DNA of 22,052 bases, taken from contig DAOULQ010000150.1 of NCBI GenBank assembly GCA_034419095.1, forward strand, positions 1-22,052, read 5' to 3'. This document shows, piece by piece, positions 7,245-15,671 of this stretch. The notes under the pieces are model-generated. The model was not told where the DNA came from. It saw only the letters and a list, made by a program, of their open reading frames with translations, and made no database searches. Made by a program: the position numbers and the translations under genes. Numbering within the stretch: the stretch's first letter is position 1; each line of letters starts with the position of its first letter. Source of the stretch: UBA7937 sp034419095 (GTDB taxonomy: Bacteria > Chloroflexota > Anaerolineae > UBA7937).

Positions 7245-8111
7245 ATGCGAGCGGACAGGTTTGGCATTTCAACCCATTTCTTACCAGCGACGCACGGCGA
7301 AAGCCTCTTTGATGCCATAGATATGGTTCTAGCAGCGGGCTTCCAAGGGTTTGAGTTGGTACCCGCTGATTATCAGGGTACGATTGGATATCCATACACG
7401 ACCAGGAATGTGGGACTCTGGCCACGAACCTTTGACAATGAAGCGAGGGCTGAACTGCGGGACAGACTGCGGTCCTTCACCTTCGTTACTGTGCATTCCC
7501 CAAATCTGGGAGTAAACATCGCTAGCGTTAACCCAGGGATCCGAGAAGAATCGGTACGGCAATACATGGAGATCATGGAACTGGCTGTGGATCTGGGGGT
7601 TGAGCTCGTGACCTTCCACTGCGGTAAGCCGACATCAGGTTTCGTGTCGCGTCCGGAGGAGTTGATTGCCCATGACGTTGCCTTCGGGCGCAAGGCCCTG
7701 GCGTACGCGCGGAAGCATCAACTGACCGTAGGCTATGAGGTGACTGCGCCCTTTGAGCGGATGAGTTGTGTGCTAGATGAACTGGGGCCGGAGTTCGGTC
7801 TGAATCTGGACCTTGGCCATGCCGCCATGGATGGAGTTCCGCCTGAAGAGTGGATCGATCGCTACGGGGACCGAATCATCGAGGTACACTTCAATAGCGT
7901 CTTTCAACTTTGGGATCCGGGATTCTTCGTTGAGCATCAGCCCATGGAACGAAATAACGTCATCGACTACCCAGCCGTCTTTAGCGGGCTTAAGGGGCGA
8001 AACTACCACGGCCCCGTCGTGCTAGAGCTATTGGGTAATGACATCCCACAGGCCTTGGGTGTCTGCATACAAGCACGGGAGAACATCATGCGCATTTGGG
8101 AAGAGGTATGA
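7245..8111 (+). CDS. Sugar phosphate isomerase/epimerase-like TIM-barrel protein
   Basis: A 288-residue protein of the xylose-isomerase-like/AP-endonuclease-2 TIM-barrel superfamily. Probable divalent-metal ligands stand at the ends of successive strands: His84 (VHSP), His125 (TFHCG), Glu165 (VGYEV), Asp189 and His192 (NLDLGH), His215 (EVHFNS) and Glu261 (VVLELL). Such proteins isomerise or epimerise sugars, keto-sugars or inositols. ATG 7245 follows a purine-rich AGAGGGGGGG site. The gene ends about 100 bp before the sulfatase-like pair. Its pathway step is inferred only from context: processing the sugar released by GH42. Confidence 0.8.
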   Translation: MRADRFGISTHFLPATHGESLFDAIDMVLAAGFQGFELVPADYQGTIGYPYTTRNVGLWPRTFDNEARAELRDRLRSFTFVTVHSPNLGVNIASVNPGIREESVRQYMEIMELAVDLGVELVTFHCGKPTSGFVSRPEELIAHDVAFGRKALAYARKHQLTVGYEVTAPFERMSCVLDELGPEFGLNLDLGHAAMDGVPPEEWIDRYGDRIIEVHFNSVFQLWDPGFFVEHQPMERNNVIDYPAVFSGLKGRNYHGPVVLELLGNDIPQALGVCIQARENIMRIWEEV

Positions 8112-8216
8112 AGGAGTTTGCCGCCCTGCTCTCAGGGACGAGATGTAACTACAACAGAAAAAATTCGGGCAGGAGAAGAATACCATTTTTTGGCATTCAG
8201 CACGTCTGGGAGGAGC

Positions 8217-9644
8217 ATGAGGATCATCCTAATTGTTTCTGATACGTTTCGCCGTGATCATCTTGGGTGTTATGGAAACACCTGGATCAGTACACCCAAT
8301 CTGGATCGACTTGCGCAGTCTTCTTTCATCTTTGACCACGCTTACACCGGTTCCTTTCCGACGGTGCCACACCGTGCGGAAGTGATGACCGGGCGCTTTG
8401 TATTCTCCTATTATGACTGGGCACCACTCCCGGTGAACGAGGTGGTGCTGGCCGAAGTGCTAGGACAAGCAGGATATATCACCATGATGATTGCCGATAC
8501 CCCGCACATTCTCCAAGATGGGTACCACTTTGATCGTGGATTCTCGGGGTGGCAATGGATCCGGGGGCAGGAGAATGATCGCTATGTGACCGATCCGATA
8601 GAGGTAGAACTGCCATGCGCCGCTCACAAACTGCGCCGACCGGACGAAACTGTTCGTCAATACTTGCGCAATGTCTCGAAGCGTGTTGAGGAAAGTGACT
8701 ACTTTGTGGCGCAGACCGTGTCTACCGCCGCACGTTGGCTTGAGCGCAATTACAGATGCGAACAATTCTTCTTGTATGTGGACACATTCGATCCGCACGA
8801 GCCATGGGACCCACCCCGGTGGTACATAGATCTTTATGACAAAGGATACGATGGAGAGGAGGTCATATATCCGGCCTATGGCCCTTGTAACTACCTAACG
8901 GCTGCGGAGCTCAAACACATACGTGCCCTTTACGCAGGTGAGGTGACATTGGTGGATCGCTGGATTGGGCATCTCTTGCGCAAGGCTGAGGATCTGGGCA
9001 TTTTGGAGAACACCGTCATAATCTTTACCTCAGACCACGGATTTTACTTTGGCGAACATGGCCTCATAGGGAAGGGTATCATCGATGAAAGTGGCTTTGA
9101 AGCAGTTCCCCTTTACATGGAGATGGTTCGCATCCCTTTGCTGATCCATCTCCCGAAGGCTCAAGGGTTTCGAAGGGTCGATTCTTTCGTGCAGCCAGCG
9201 GATCTCATGCCCACCATTCTCGAACTAGCTGGTGCGGAGGACCCGGGTACAATGCATGGAAAATCGCTCCTATCACTTCTAAGGGGAGAGAAGCATTCGC
9301 TCCGTGAGTATGCCGTCTCCTCTTGGCCCATCATACACGGGCCTGGGGCGAGGCGAAGCACGATCACCACCGAGGAGTGGACACTGATCTATGGTGGTCG
9401 GTGGGTAGAATCCGGGGAAACCGTGGAGACAGCTCTTGTGGATAGCATCCGGCGGAAGGAGCGGCTCAAAGGTGGTAGCGACGTCAGACCTGAGCTCTAT
9501 CACCTGCCCTCTGACCCGGAGCAGCGCGAGAACGTCTTTGACAGATACCCAGGAGTTGCTAAACAACTACATAGCGAGTATGTCCAATTTCTGGAAGGCA
9601 TTGGCACGCCGGAGGAGCACTTGAAGTATCGACGAGAGCTGTAG
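8217..9644 (+). CDS. Sulfatase-like hydrolase, Thr at the formylglycine position (copy 1)
   Basis: A 475-residue member of the alkaline-phosphatase/sulfatase superfamily. The family start is clear: LIVSDTFRRDHLGCYGN, then TPNLDRLA. The metal-site DHG is at 273-275 and a FDPHEPWDPP motif at about 191-200. In the signature C/S-x-P-x-R the first residue is Thr49 (codon ACG, 8361-8363; TVPHR, 49-53), so no formylglycine can form. The nucleophile may be the threonine itself, as in nucleotide pyrophosphatases and phosphodiesterases of the superfamily. ATG 8217 follows GGGAGGAG; an upstream TTG at 8118 would add 33 residues that do not resemble the family. No signal peptide is seen, so it is probably cytoplasmic. 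It is a tandem paralogue of the next gene. The substrate is unknown; it could be a sulfate, phosphate or phosphonate ester. Confidence 0.88.
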   Translation: MRIILIVSDTFRRDHLGCYGNTWISTPNLDRLAQSSFIFDHAYTGSFPTVPHRAEVMTGRFVFSYYDWAPLPVNEVVLAEVLGQAGYITMMIADTPHILQDGYHFDRGFSGWQWIRGQENDRYVTDPIEVELPCAAHKLRRPDETVRQYLRNVSKRVEESDYFVAQTVSTAARWLERNYRCEQFFLYVDTFDPHEPWDPPRWYIDLYDKGYDGEEVIYPAYGPCNYLTAAELKHIRALYAGEVTLVDRWIGHLLRKAEDLGILENTVIIFTSDHGFYFGEHGLIGKGIIDESGFEAVPLYMEMVRIPLLIHLPKAQGFRRVDSFVQPADLMPTILELAGAEDPGTMHGKSLLSLLRGEKHSLREYAVSSWPIIHGPGARRSTITTEEWTLIYGGRWVESGETVETALVDSIRRKERLKGGSDVRPELYHLPSDPEQRENVFDRYPGVAKQLHSEYVQFLEGIGTPEEHLKYRREL

Positions 9645-9756
9645 ACTCTTGGTTCTGGGGTGAGCAGTGGGCTAGCTGTGTGCTGCCCTCCAGAGCCCTT
9701 GCCATGCCTTGTGACGGCGTTGGATGATACCCTTATAGAGTGTAGAGGAGGGAGCG

Positions 9757-11106
9757 ATGAATATCATCGTCATCATGATTGACAGTTTGCGGCCGGATCA
9801 TCTCGGCTGTTATGGAAATGACTGGATAGAAACACCGAATATCGACAGGCTTGCTGAAGAGAGCGTCCTCTTTGAGAATGCATACCCAGAAGGGTTGCCC
9901 ACCATTCCAGTTCGTACGGCCCTCTTCACTGGCCAGCATACGCTTCCCTACCGCCCGTGGCAGCCGCTGGTAGACGAGGACCTTACGGCAGCCGAAATCC
10001 TGCTTGAGTACGGATATAAGTCAGCCCTGATCACTGACACATATCATCTCTTTAAGCCAGGCATGAACTTCCACCGTGGCTTCCATGCCTTTAGGTGGAT
10101 CCGCGGCCAGGAAGCGGATGCCTATGAGTCAGCGCCCCATGGGAAAGATCTAGATGAGTACATAAAACCGGCCATGAAGGGGAGTGGGGCAGAACAGCTA
10201 CTCGAACAATACCTGAGGAACATCACCCACCGGACAAGGGAGGAGGACTACTTCGTTGCTCAGGTTGTCCTAGAAAGTATCGATTGGCTTAGGCGTAACC
10301 ACATGCACGAGAAGTTTTTCCTCTGGGTCGATTCGTTTGATCCCCACGAACCTTGGGACCCACCCCCGCCCTATGATGCAAAGTATACAGCCCGTGACTA
10401 CAAAGGCCCCAGGCTAATTCACCCCAAATATGGTCCAGTAGACTGGATGACCGAGCAAGAATTGGAATATGTGCGTGGGCTTTATGCTGGCGAGGTTAGC
10501 TTCGTGGATAAGTGGGTGGGACGCCTACTCGAGGAGATCGAAAAACTGGGGCTGTGGCAAAAATCGTTGATAATCCTCTTGTCCGATCATGGGCTTCCAC
10601 TTGGGGATCATGGGACGATCCTGAAATCAGACATTAACCTCTATAATGAATTGCTGCGCATCCCTCTATTCATTCGGCATCCGCAGGGTTTTTATGCGGG
10701 CAAAAAGGTGGATACGTTGGTGCAGACACATGACATCTTGCCTACAATCCTGGATATCGTAGGGCTCCCAGAGGAGGCGATCGCTATGCATGGCCAGAGC
10801 GTGTGGCCGGTGGTAGCGGGGCGGCGGGAGAAACTCCGTGATCATATTGTGGTCGGGTACCATGAGTCGGATCATCGTTGCGTGCGAGACAAAGAATGGA
10901 GCTATGTCCATAGGCCAGAGGGCTGGAAATGTGAACTCTACAACCTTGTGAAGGATCCAGAGGAACAGTACAACGTCATCGACCAATATGCCGATAAGGC
11001 TCAGGACCTGGCATCTCAACTTCCCAGGAGTTTCCATGTTGGGACTCCGGAGATTCGTTCTATCCAATTGAGACATGAAATTGCGGGATCTCCGATAAAG
11101 TTCTGA
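9757..11106 (+). CDS. Sulfatase-like hydrolase, Thr at the formylglycine position (copy 2)
   Basis: A 449-residue paralogue of the preceding gene, sharing the N-terminal layout almost position for position (IDSLRPDHLGCYGN, TPNIDRLAEES), the RNITHRTREEDYFVAQ segment, FDPHEPWDPP at about 194-203 and DHG at 277-279. Thr49 (codon ACC, 9901-9903) again replaces the Cys/Ser of the sulfatase signature, which reads TIPVR. ATG 9757 follows GAGGAGGG. The two copies have diverged well beyond a recent duplication and copy 1 has a longer C-terminal half, so they probably act on different esters. No signal peptide is visible. A true formylglycine sulfatase is unlikely. No sulfatase-maturating enzyme is encoded in the window. 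Confidence 0.88.
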   Translation: MNIIVIMIDSLRPDHLGCYGNDWIETPNIDRLAEESVLFENAYPEGLPTIPVRTALFTGQHTLPYRPWQPLVDEDLTAAEILLEYGYKSALITDTYHLFKPGMNFHRGFHAFRWIRGQEADAYESAPHGKDLDEYIKPAMKGSGAEQLLEQYLRNITHRTREEDYFVAQVVLESIDWLRRNHMHEKFFLWVDSFDPHEPWDPPPPYDAKYTARDYKGPRLIHPKYGPVDWMTEQELEYVRGLYAGEVSFVDKWVGRLLEEIEKLGLWQKSLIILLSDHGLPLGDHGTILKSDINLYNELLRIPLFIRHPQGFYAGKKVDTLVQTHDILPTILDIVGLPEEAIAMHGQSVWPVVAGRREKLRDHIVVGYHESDHRCVRDKEWSYVHRPEGWKCELYNLVKDPEEQYNVIDQYADKAQDLASQLPRSFHVGTPEIRSIQLRHEIAGSPIKF

Positions 11107-11184
11107 GGCGCCAGACCACGTGACTAGGTGTGGGAGTACGGAACTGAGGATGGCGAAGGCTTGAGCGTCCACCAAGGAGGCAAG

Positions 11185-13065
11185 ATGGCTGGGGGATACA
11201 TGGGGAGGGTTCTATATGTGGATCTCACAAAGCGAAAGGTCGTCGAGGAGCCTTTAGATGAGGAGCTTTGCCGCAGTTTTGTCGGAGGTTACGGGATTGG
11301 TGCTAGAACCCTGTACAATCGGATGAGGCCAGGTGTTGATCCCCTGGGTCCCCATAATATCTTGGCCTTCATGACCGGTCCCCTTACGGGAACTTCAGCC
11401 CTCATTGGCTCTCGGTTCCAAGTAATGTCGAAATCTCCTCTAACCGGGGTATGGGGCGATGCAAACTGTGGAGGACAGTTTGGTCCGCACATGAAATTCG
11501 CTGGGATAGATGGAGCTTTCTTTATCGGCGCATCCGCGAAGCCGGTCTACCTTCTCGTGGATGAGGGAATGGCGGAGTTGCGAGACGCGAGGCATCTATG
11601 GGGCAAGGACTGCTATGAAACAGAAGATGCTATTAGGGAGGAATTGGGAAGCGATGTGGAGGTGGCGTGTATAGGTCCAGCGGGCGAGCAGCGTTCACTC
11701 ATCGCGGCGATCATCACTGATAAGGGGCGCGCGGCGGGACGCTCTGGGCTTGGTGCCGTAATGGGCTCCAAGAAGCTCAAGGCCGTCGCCGTGCGAGGAA
11801 ACATTAATGTGCCCGTGGCTGATGAAAAGAGGGTGAAGGCGATAAGAAAAGAGGTTCTGCGGAGAAAAGGCAGATGGTGGGCAGACGGCACAAAGTACGG
11901 GACTTGTGCAGCCACCGCTGCCAACGCACTGGTCGGCGACTCGCCAGTTAAGAACTGGACAGGTGTCAGCGCTGTGGATTTCCCGATGGAAAGGGCTGAG
12001 AAGATCAGTGATGATGCGGTGATAGCTTATCAGGTGAAGAGGTATAGTTGTTGGCGGTGTCCTATAGGGTGTGGTGGGATAGTTAGATTGGACAGGGGCA
12101 AGTATGCGCTGAACAAGTATGAAGGTCACCTGGGGCATAAGCCCGAATACGAGACCCTCGCCATGTTCGGCACGTTAGCCTTGAATGACAACCTAGAATC
12201 CATAATCAAAATCAACGAAATCTGTAACAAATATGGTATAGACACTATCTCCACGGGGGCGGTTATCGCTTTTGCCATTGAATGCTACGAGAACGGAGTG
12301 ATCGACAGAAGCGTAACCGATGGCATCGAACTAAGCTGGGGGAACCATGAAGCCATCGTGGCTATGACCGAAAGAGTGGGTAAACGAGAGGGGTTCGGTG
12401 ACGTGCTGGCCGATGGCGTCAAGGTAGCAGCTGACAAGATCGGCAGACGAGCGGAGGAATACGCCGTTCACGTCCATGGACAGGAGGTACCGGCTCACGA
12501 TCCAAAATACCTACCAGGTTTGGTGACTACCTATTTTGCCGACGCGGCGCCGGCTCGCCATACCGCATGTCTGTCTGAGGAATGGGTGCCGGACGGATGG
12601 AATGAACCGGTTCCTGACAAGTACGCATACGCTGGCAAAGGGGAGCACCACAAGACCATGTCCTGTCTACTGCAACTTGAGCAGGCAGCGGGTCTATGCA
12701 TCATGGCTAACGATGCCTTCGTTGATTACCATGAAGCTGTACCAGAGTTTCTGAGTGCGGTAACGGGATGGGAGCTCACCTTGGGTGATTGCCTGAGGAT
12801 AGGGGAACGCATTGCTAATATCCGCCACGCCTTCAACTTGCGCGAGGGAGAGAATCTCATCACCTGGAAGGTGCCCGGTCGGCTGATTGGCACCCCGCCT
12901 CTTAGGGGAGGTAATACTGAAGGCATCACCGTCGACCTGAAGACGCAACTCGAAGATTTCTTCCAAGCCATGGGTTGGGATGTGACCACTGGCCTGCCTA
13001 CGGCACAGAGGCTGGTTGAACTAGGGCTGGAAGAGATAGCAAACGACTTTGCGTCCACTGGATGA
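11185..13065 (+). CDS. Aldehyde:ferredoxin oxidoreductase (tungstopterin family)
   Basis: A 626-residue enzyme of the AOR family, which oxidises aldehydes to carboxylic acids with ferredoxin as acceptor, using a bis-pterin tungsten cofactor and one [4Fe-4S] cluster. The N-terminal domain has the family's GRVLYVDL, FVGGYGIGA, FMTGPLTGT and CGGQFGPHMKFAG. The cluster ligands are Cys289, Cys292, Cys296 (CWRCPIGC) and Cys505 (GLC). HGQEVPAHDP at 431-440 is the active-site His loop. The two pterin motifs DxxGLD and DxxGLC appear as NKYGID (348-353) and QAAGLC (500-505), so the usual Asp of the second is Gln. ATG 11185 is chosen because AAGGAGG (11174-11180) lies 4 nt upstream. No partner ferredoxin or pterin-synthesis gene is in the window. 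It implies an anaerobic, ferredoxin-based metabolism. Confidence 0.93.
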   Translation: MAGGYMGRVLYVDLTKRKVVEEPLDEELCRSFVGGYGIGARTLYNRMRPGVDPLGPHNILAFMTGPLTGTSALIGSRFQVMSKSPLTGVWGDANCGGQFGPHMKFAGIDGAFFIGASAKPVYLLVDEGMAELRDARHLWGKDCYETEDAIREELGSDVEVACIGPAGEQRSLIAAIITDKGRAAGRSGLGAVMGSKKLKAVAVRGNINVPVADEKRVKAIRKEVLRRKGRWWADGTKYGTCAATAANALVGDSPVKNWTGVSAVDFPMERAEKISDDAVIAYQVKRYSCWRCPIGCGGIVRLDRGKYALNKYEGHLGHKPEYETLAMFGTLALNDNLESIIKINEICNKYGIDTISTGAVIAFAIECYENGVIDRSVTDGIELSWGNHEAIVAMTERVGKREGFGDVLADGVKVAADKIGRRAEEYAVHVHGQEVPAHDPKYLPGLVTTYFADAAPARHTACLSEEWVPDGWNEPVPDKYAYAGKGEHHKTMSCLLQLEQAAGLCIMANDAFVDYHEAVPEFLSAVTGWELTLGDCLRIGERIANIRHAFNLREGENLITWKVPGRLIGTPPLRGGNTEGITVDLKTQLEDFFQAMGWDVTTGLPTAQRLVELGLEEIANDFASTG

Positions 13066-13167
13066 AGAATGGCAAGGGCAAGAGATGCTCCTGTTGCCAA
13101 CTGTCGGATGAGGCGGTAGATACGCCGTTTCATATGTAAGCTCGTGGGAGTGTGTAAGGAGGGAAAG

Positions 13168-14205
13168 ATGTTGGCGGCCGTATTGGAAGGCGTTAGAGAT
13201 TTGCAACTGCGAGATGTGCCCACGCCGAGAGCCAAGCCTGGTCAAGTGGTAGTGCGCGTGGAAGCCTGTGGCATATGTCAGACCGACTACTCTGCCTTCA
13301 GGGGCCGACGCATGAACTGGGAGCCTCCGATGATCATGGGACACGAGATGGCTGGCGTGATCCACGAGGTGGACGAGGGGGCGACAGGGTGGGCAGTGGG
13401 AGACGAAGTGATTATCAGCCCTGTGATCACCTGCGGCAAGTGCCGCTGGTGTCGGCTGGGCATGTCCAACCATTGCAAGGACGGCATCGTCCTGGGCGGT
13501 GATGGACAGGAGATAGTTTGGGATGGCGGTTTCGCTCAGTACATCGCTGTGCCTACCCAAGTGCTCTTTCGCAAGCCAGAGAACGTCTCCTTCCCCGCAG
13601 CGGCCCTGACCGAGCCGCTGGCCGGTTCGTATAAGGGCATGATCGAGTACTCACAGCTTCGCCTGGGCGAAGACGTAGTGATCATCGGCGCCGGGTCTAT
13701 AGGCTTGCTATTGGCCCAAGTGGCGATGGCAGCGGGGGCGGGACGATGCCTGGTCATCGATCTGGAGGAGCCCAGACTGCAGAAGGCGCTGGAGATGGGC
13801 GTTGACTTTGCCATTGACGCCAGCAGGGAGGACGCGCGCCAGCGTGTCTATGAGTTGCTTGAGGATGGGCCGGATATTGTCTTCGAGGCGGCCGGCACCC
13901 TCCCCGCCGCTCAGCTAGCCTTCGAGTTGGTGCGGGAAGCAACTCGGGTGAACATGTTCGGCGTGATCACTCCTGGCGAGATCACGGTTTCACCTATGCA
14001 CATCCATTGGCTCGAAACCCGTATGGATGCCTCCTTTTCCATCACTCCCCGCGTGATGGAAAAAGCGATAAAGTTACTGCGCACAGGCAAGGTGGATACC
14101 GAGGCTATCATCACCCATCAGTTCCCGCTGGCGGAGATCCAGGAGGCCATGGCTACCATGGAGAAGCCAGAGCGCATCAAAATAGTGATCCGTCCCTGGG
14201 ACTAG
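13168..14205 (+). CDS. Zinc-dependent alcohol/polyol dehydrogenase (MDR family)
   Basis: A 345-residue medium-chain dehydrogenase. Catalytic-zinc residues are Cys37 (ACGICQTD) and His59-Glu60 (GHEMAG). The structural-zinc cysteines are Cys89, Cys92, Cys95 and Cys103. The Rossmann motif GAGSIG is followed by VIDLEE, whose Asp at the end of strand two favours NAD over NADP. Such enzymes oxidise sorbitol, threitol, threonine or similar secondary alcohols. ATG 13168 is preferred because AAGGAGG (13156-13162) lies 5 nt upstream. It is one of two alcohol dehydrogenases in the cluster and probably interconverts a sugar alcohol and a keto-sugar; the exact substrate is unknown. Confidence 0.9.
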   Translation: MLAAVLEGVRDLQLRDVPTPRAKPGQVVVRVEACGICQTDYSAFRGRRMNWEPPMIMGHEMAGVIHEVDEGATGWAVGDEVIISPVITCGKCRWCRLGMSNHCKDGIVLGGDGQEIVWDGGFAQYIAVPTQVLFRKPENVSFPAAALTEPLAGSYKGMIEYSQLRLGEDVVIIGAGSIGLLLAQVAMAAGAGRCLVIDLEEPRLQKALEMGVDFAIDASREDARQRVYELLEDGPDIVFEAAGTLPAAQLAFELVREATRVNMFGVITPGEITVSPMHIHWLETRMDASFSITPRVMEKAIKLLRTGKVDTEAIITHQFPLAEIQEAMATMEKPERIKIVIRPWD

Positions 14206-14323
14206 AATCGGAGCTTCTAGGCTCGGGTGGGCTGAGTGCGGCCCAAGTGAAGAGGTAAGAGATTGAAATCCTAAGAATGTTGCCTGATGCATCAAACAGC
14301 AGTGAAAGGGGGAGGCCACCTTA

Positions 14324-15634
14324 ATGTATTCCATCGCTAGATCCAGGGAGTTGTTCGAAGAGTCGTGCAACTACCTTGCCGGGGGCTTAGGCTCCAACGC
14401 TCGCATGGCGGTGGAACCACACCCCATTTTTGTGACTCACGGAGAGGGATCAAAATTCTATGATGTTGACGGTAACCAGTATATTGATTACGCACTGGGT
14501 TTGGGTCCCCTTATCCTCGGCCACTGCCCGCGACCGGTGATTGAAGCTGTGAGAGCCCAATTAGAGAGGGGCAGCCACTTCGGTGCTCCGCATGAGTTAG
14601 AGATCAAGGTCTCAAAGAGGTTGACGGAATTGGTACCCTCTCTTGAACTCGTGCGCTACAATCAATCCGGAACGGAGGCGGTTCAAGCTGCACTACGTGT
14701 CGCACGGGCCTACACCGGGAAAAACAAGATCATCAAGTTCGAGGGGCACTATCATGGCTGGGCGGACAACCTTTACGTGAGTTACGCACCGCCTTCTCTC
14801 GAAGCGATGGGGCCAGCCGATGCCCCTCATAAATTCCTCCACTCCGCTGGACAGGTCGAGAGCGTGCTGGAGGACCTTATTGTGCTGCCCTGGAACAATC
14901 TGGACCTCGTTGAGAAGACCATTAATGCGTATAAAGACGAGATAGCAGCGGTACTCACCGAGCCGATCATGTGCAACGCCAGCGTCATCCTGCCCAAACC
15001 GGGTTATCTCGAAGGGCTTCGCCAGGTAACCGCCGATAATGAGATCCTGTTCATCTTCGACGAGGTCATCACGGGGTTCCGCGTCGGCTTAAGTGGTGCT
15101 CAGGGGTATCTGGGCATATCACCAGACCTCAGTGTCTTCGCCAAGGCTATGGCCGCAGGCTACCCGGCGAGCTGTTTCGGTGGCAAGCGAGAGATCATGG
15201 AGCTGATCGCGGCGGAGAAAGTAGCTCATGCTGGCACCTATAATACCAACCCTTTAGTTCTTGCAGCCGTGGATGCGACCTTGTCAGAACTGGCTAGGGA
15301 AGATGGGGCTGTGTACCGGCATATCGGGCGGTTGGCCGCACGCCTACGGCATGGTTTACAAGAGATCTTTCAGCGCGCCGGCCTGGGGGTTCAGATTCAG
15401 GGCCCCGAGACCATCTTTTCTATGATGTTCACAGATCACGAGATCACCAACTTCCGAGACGCTTTCCAAGCCGACGCGGAAAGGCTTATGCGTTTTCGAA
15501 AGGAGCTTCGCCTGCGAGGGGTTTACACTAAGCCCTCTCCGCGGGACATCTGGTACATCTCTGCGGCCCATACCGATGAAGATATCGATCGTACCCTAGA
15601 GGTTGTAGCTGAGGTTGTGCCATTGATCAAATGA
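14324..15634 (+). CDS. HemL-like class III aminotransferase/aminomutase
   Basis: A 436-residue fold-type I PLP enzyme closest to glutamate-1-semialdehyde 2,1-aminomutases. Visible motifs are FYDVDGNQYIDY, YNQSGTEAVQAALR, GHYHGW, the cofactor-binding Asp246 in FIFDEVITGFR and the PLP lysine Lys274 in VFAKAMAAGYP. The HemL N-terminal signature GGVNSPVR is replaced by GGLGSNARMA and no other tetrapyrrole gene is near, so a role in haem synthesis is doubtful. Many such HemL relatives are catabolic or biosynthetic transaminases acting on aldehydes or keto-acids. ATG 14324 lies downstream of GGGGGAGG. The iron-type dehydrogenase starts 37 bp after its stop, so the two probably act on the same semialdehyde or amino-alcohol intermediate. 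Confidence 0.85.
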   Translation: MYSIARSRELFEESCNYLAGGLGSNARMAVEPHPIFVTHGEGSKFYDVDGNQYIDYALGLGPLILGHCPRPVIEAVRAQLERGSHFGAPHELEIKVSKRLTELVPSLELVRYNQSGTEAVQAALRVARAYTGKNKIIKFEGHYHGWADNLYVSYAPPSLEAMGPADAPHKFLHSAGQVESVLEDLIVLPWNNLDLVEKTINAYKDEIAAVLTEPIMCNASVILPKPGYLEGLRQVTADNEILFIFDEVITGFRVGLSGAQGYLGISPDLSVFAKAMAAGYPASCFGGKREIMELIAAEKVAHAGTYNTNPLVLAAVDATLSELAREDGAVYRHIGRLAARLRHGLQEIFQRAGLGVQIQGPETIFSMMFTDHEITNFRDAFQADAERLMRFRKELRLRGVYTKPSPRDIWYISAAHTDEDIDRTLEVVAEVVPLIK

Positions 15635-15671
15635 CACAGAACCTGCTTCACGCTCGGATAGTGAGGAAAGA

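Noticed and set aside
8118..8216. 33-residue N-terminal extension of the first sulfatase-like protein from a TTG
   Set aside because: It does not resemble family members, and ATG 8217 has its own GGGAGGAG site and starts exactly at the conserved family N-terminus.
9645..9756. Promoter or terminator between the two sulfatase-like genes
   Set aside because: Only an imperfect hairpin and poorly spaced -35/-10 look-alikes are present; nothing convincing.
14324..15634. Calling the aminotransferase hemL
   Set aside because: The fold and PLP residues fit, but the GGVNSPVR signature is absent and no haem gene is nearby, so the symbol would overstate the evidence.
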